Positions 61,550 to 64,000 of a DNA stretch of 64,000 bases are shown here, in pieces. Every line of letters begins with the position of its first letter. Position 1 is the first letter of the stretch. Origin of the DNA: Streptomyces iranensis (GTDB lineage: Bacteria; Actinomycetota; Actinomycetes; Streptomycetales; Streptomycetaceae); NCBI RefSeq assembly GCF_017874715.1, contig NZ_JAGGLR010000010.1:306448-370447 (forward strand), written 5' to 3'. Both the position numbers and the translations under genes were made by a program. The notes below the pieces were generated by a model, which searched no databases, was not told the origin of the DNA, and saw only the letters and a program-made list of their open reading frames with translations.

Positions 61550-62440
61550 TCAGCCCGCCGGATTGTGCCGGACGAGGGCGTCGACCAGGCCGGACGAGGT
61601 GTTCGGGAAGTCCATCGGAACGATCCCGAGCCCGATCCAGCTCTGTGCCTCGGCGCCCTCCAGGAACGATTTCACCCGCGGGTTCAGCCGGTCCGAGTTG
61701 GAGCGGGGCGGCAACAGGGCGGCGGTGGAGACGTAGTTGATGAAGAGCTTGCCGGGCTGGGCCGCCGCCTTGCGGAACTGCGCCTCGATCTTCGGGTACT
61801 TGCCGATCGGCTCCGCCATGTAGTCGTCCTGGATGTCGAAGAGCGCGCCGTCGCCGTACCGCACCCCCGGCATGTCGTCCGAGTCGGCGAGCAGCACCAC
61901 CCTGCCCCGGGCCTGACCCAGGGCGGGGAGGGTGGTGTCCAGGCGGAACAGGGAGCGCCAGCCCTTGTCGTCCAGATAGATGTCGAAGATCCGGCGGAAC
62001 TCCGCGGCGCTCTCCTCCGAGTACTCCTGCTTGACCCGCATCAGCACCGTCTCCGACGGATGCGCGGAGAGGAAGGAGCGGCAGGCGCCGAGCACGTCGT
62101 CGAAGTTGAGGTTCTGGTAGAAGGCGCCGTGGTGGATGGGGAAGGCGTTCTCGAAGGCGCGGCAGCGGATGTCCAGGAAGCGGATGCCACTGGCCAGCTG
62201 GTCGGCGATGGTGGTGTTCTGACACTCCGTCCACGGACCGCCGAAGCGGGCGCCGGAGTCGTGGGTTCCGGGCAGGGTCAGCCGCTGGACCGGAGTGGCG
62301 TCGGCGATGGCCGACAGCCAGTCCTGGGCGGCGGTCGCCCTGGGCGGCGCGGCGGTGGCCGTCGCGGTGCCGCCGACGGCGGTGACCAGCCCCGCGGTGG
62401 ACAGTGCGGCCGCGCCCCTGAGGAACCCTCGCCGGTCCAT
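61550..62440 (-). CDS. secreted phosphatidylinositol-specific phospholipase C-like protein
   Basis: 296 residues with a twin-arginine-like signal (MDRRGFLRGAAALSTAGLV). The PI-PLC X-box has LPGTHDSG (His60) and PIHHGAFYQN (His103/His104), with DIRCR between them and the family's C-terminal GIVPMDFPN. Bacterial enzymes of this kind cleave phosphatidylinositol or glycosyl-PI without calcium. Outside the cell by inference. The start is the ATG at 62440; the 21-residue extension is arginine-rich and lacks a site. Convergent with GH6 (10 bp). Confidence 0.92.
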   Translation of the reverse strand: MDRRGFLRGAAALSTAGLVTAVGGTATATAAPPRATAAQDWLSAIADATPVQRLTLPGTHDSGARFGGPWTECQNTTIADQLASGIRFLDIRCRAFENAFPIHHGAFYQNLNFDDVLGACRSFLSAHPSETVLMRVKQEYSEESAAEFRRIFDIYLDDKGWRSLFRLDTTLPALGQARGRVVLLADSDDMPGVRYGDGALFDIQDDYMAEPIGKYPKIEAQFRKAAAQPGKLFINYVSTAALLPPRSNSDRLNPRVKSFLEGAEAQSWIGLGIVPMDFPNTSSGLVDALVRHNPAG

Positions 62441-62579
62441 ACGCCCACTCCCGTCGCTCGCCCGCCGGTGCCGTGCCGCACGGCATCGAAGCACAAACGG
62501 CATGGAGGAGCTACGGAAAACGGCTGAATCAGCGGTTCATCGAGGGATTCCCTAGAACCGCCGGAGAGGTGTTACGCCG

Positions 62580-63746
62580 TCAGAGCCAGTCGCGGCGCTT
62601 GAAGATGAGGTACAGGCTGACGCAGACCACCGCCATCAGCAGGATCGCGAACGGGTAGCCCAGCACCCAGTGCAGCTCGGGCATATGGGTGAAGTTCATC
62701 CCGTAGATGGTGCCGACCAGGGTGGGGGCGAACAGGATGGCCGCCCAGGCGGAGATCTTCTTGACCTCCTCGTTCTGCTCGAAGCCCGCCTCGGCCAGCG
62801 CCCGCATCTCGGCGTTCTGCTGCTGGGTCACCAGGGTGGCGTTGACCGCGAGGATGTCGGTGAGGGCGGAGCGGAAGCCGTCCACACGCTCGCTGGTGTG
62901 GGTGACGTGGTCGGCCACGTCCCGCAGATAGCGCCGGAGCTCCTCATCGGTGCCGTACTTGTCGAAGCCCGCCATCAGCCCGTGCAACATCCCGACCAGC
63001 GGCCGGGTGGCGCGCTGGAACTCCACCATTTCGCGGGAGAGCTCATAGATGCGCCGCGAGACCTCGGGATCGCCGCGGAAGACCTCGGTCTCGATCTCGT
63101 CGATGTCGTTCTGCACCCCCGCCACGACGGGGGCGTAGCCGTCCACGGCCGCGTCGAGGATCGCGTACAGCACGGCCTCGGGGCCCAGCGCCAGCAGCTC
63201 GGGGGTGGACTCCATCCGGGCGCGCACCGCGGACAGGTCCGGGGCGGCGCCGTGCCGGACGGTGATGACGAAGTCGGGGCCCACGAAGACGTGCAGCTCG
63301 CCGAAGTCCACCTCCTCGGGCGCGTCGAGATAGCGGGCGGCGCGCAGCACCACGAAGAGGGTCTCGCCGTAGCGCTCCAGCTTGGGGCGCTGATGGGCCT
63401 CCATCGCGTCCTCGATGGCCAGCTTGTGCAGATCGAACTCCTCGGCGAGCGAGAGCAGCTCCGCCTCGCTCGGCCGGTACAGCCCGATCCACGCCATGGC
63501 GCCCGTCTCCTCGCGCAGCCGCCGGTAGGTGGCGGCGAGGGACCCGGGGGTGCCGACCCGGCGGCCGTCGCGGTACACGGCGGCGTCCACCACACTGCGC
63601 TCGTCGACCTCGGCCGGGGCCCCGTCGCCCGCCGCGGCGGGCGGCTCGCCGCGCGGCGGGCCCGGGGCGGGGCGGGGTGTGGCGTCGGCCGGGCGCCGCC
63701 AGGGGTGGCGCTTCGTGGGACGCGGGGTGCGGCGGCGCTCGGACAT
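62580..63746 (-). CDS. corA: CorA-family magnesium/cobalt channel
   Basis: 388 residues. A long cytosolic alpha/beta domain and helices (ELSREMVEFQRATRPLVGML, DVADHVTHTSERVDGFRSALTDIL) precede two C-terminal membrane segments (ISAWAAILFAPTLVGTIYGM and WVLGYPFAILLMAVVCVSLY). The GMN signature YGMNFTHMPE lies between them and the C-terminus is basic, as in all CorA proteins. The first ~45 residues are Pro/Arg-rich and variable, so a shorter start is possible. Transports Mg2+, possibly Co2+/Ni2+. Confidence 0.94.
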   Translation of the reverse strand: MSERRRTPRPTKRHPWRRPADATPRPAPGPPRGEPPAAAGDGAPAEVDERSVVDAAVYRDGRRVGTPGSLAATYRRLREETGAMAWIGLYRPSEAELLSLAEEFDLHKLAIEDAMEAHQRPKLERYGETLFVVLRAARYLDAPEEVDFGELHVFVGPDFVITVRHGAAPDLSAVRARMESTPELLALGPEAVLYAILDAAVDGYAPVVAGVQNDIDEIETEVFRGDPEVSRRIYELSREMVEFQRATRPLVGMLHGLMAGFDKYGTDEELRRYLRDVADHVTHTSERVDGFRSALTDILAVNATLVTQQQNAEMRALAEAGFEQNEEVKKISAWAAILFAPTLVGTIYGMNFTHMPELHWVLGYPFAILLMAVVCVSLYLIFKRRDWL

Positions 63747-63772
63747 AGAGGGTCCTCACCTTCCTGTCGCGA

Positions 63773-63788
63773 GCACTGACCTCAGTGC
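63773..63788 (-). promoter_or_regulatory. dyad upstream of corA
   Basis: GCACTGA and TCAGTGC are perfect 7-base arms around CC, 27-42 bp upstream of the corA start and next to an AT-rich TATATGA/CATATA segment that could be the -10 region. Fits an operator; the regulator is unknown. Confidence 0.5.
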
Positions 63789-63839
63789 AGGATATCGCCC
63801 TATATGACCGTGGTGCGCCCTGGGGCAGCGGCGGGCTGC

Positions 63840-63895
63840 TTGACACGATAGTTGCTCCAGATCAAGTGTTATTTCGAGGGGCACCCGGAGAGCCG
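63840..63895 (+). repeat. conserved 57-bp box, copy 2
   Basis: Close match to 7147-7203, including TTGACA, TAGTTGCTCCAGATCAAG and ACCCGGAG. Here it lies in the corA upstream region. Sequence beyond it (63925-64000) again resembles the right arm of the inverted-repeat element (GCCGCCACCGGCGCC), so it is probably part of another copy cut by the window edge. Confidence 0.8.
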
Positions 63896-63924
63896 CCCTG
63901 GGATTCACCGGTCCGCGGTCCGGA

Positions 63925-64000
63925 GGGGCCCTTGACCGCCAGGGCACGGAAGCCGCCACCGGCGCCCGCCCCCGCCGACCCGGCGCCCGGCGACGGGGCC
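63925..64000. repeat. partial copy of the inverted-repeat element arm
   Basis: GC-rich segment sharing GCCGCCACCGGCGCC and CCCGGCGCCCGGCGAC-like sequence with 7228-7280, at the same orientation and a similar distance from the 57-bp box. Truncated by the window end. No gene visible. Confidence 0.55.

Overview
The window is a high-GC actinobacterial chromosome segment, almost certainly Streptomyces. The evidence is third-position GC bias in every convincing frame, GTG/TTG starts, a modular type I PKS, a SpoIIAB-like ATPase, a DUF2637 membrane protein, a PucR regulator, and a sulfate-assimilation operon with the RRHVDL-type leader peptide typical of the genus. From memory only, the order cysN-cysD-cysC-cysH-small ORF-sirA and the later rsgA and poxB neighbours recall the S. 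coelicolor SCO6097-SCO6155 interval, with different accessory DNA between them. Dispersed palindromic repeats hint at the hygroscopicus/violaceusniger group, but that is weak.

Layout. 1-5884 (minus): a complete sulfate-to-sulfide operon (sirA, a zinc-ribbon ORF, cysH, cysC, cysD, cysN cut by the window edge), preceded by a 27-codon leader peptide and an attenuator-like region. 5977-7646: a GNAT acetyltransferase, then two gene fragments separated by a ~394-bp inverted-repeat element. 7647-9776 (plus): a secreted M15-like peptidase and a YihY/BrkB membrane protein. 9808-33836 (minus): a compact polyketide locus of two giant PKS genes and one P450. 34131-42055 (plus except a small PPOX gene): a leader peptide and rsgA, a flavin disulfide oxidoreductase, a degenerate PP2C-like protein, and poxB. 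42032-44702: a foreign island bounded by 32-bp direct repeats of the poxB 3' end, holding an XRE-TPR regulator, a catalytically degenerate resolvase-fold protein and two small ORFs, and ending in a multiply deleted copy of poxB. 44742-52214: GH38 alpha-mannosidase, an anti-sigma-type ATPase, DUF2637, a GntR regulator and a TPR protein. 52438-59711: PucR divergent from a three-subunit xanthine-dehydrogenase-type enzyme plus XdhC. 59908-63746: GH6 hydrolase, PI-PLC-like protein and CorA.

The polyketide locus is the main accessory feature. Reading in transcription order: KSQ-AT-ACP (loading), KS-AT-ACP, KS-AT-KR-ACP // KS-AT-DH-ER-KR-ACP, KS-AT-DH-ACP-TE. All five ATs carry the YASH motif of methylmalonyl-CoA selectivity, so a propionate-primed pentapropionate (11-carbon backbone, four methyl branches) is predicted. 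The last module has an intact-looking DH but no KR. A C7 hydroxyl placed to add to the unreduced C3 ketone suggests this DH may dehydrate a six-membered hemiketal rather than a beta-hydroxyl. No regulator, transporter or resistance gene is recognisable next to the PKS genes; rsgA is the divergent neighbour.

A cross-cutting theme is recent expansion of short tandem repeats inside unrelated genes (PKS linkers, PP2C-like, PucR) together with long low-complexity inserts in GH6 and the xanthine dehydrogenase Fe-S subunit. No tRNA, rRNA, CRISPR array or intact transposase was seen.
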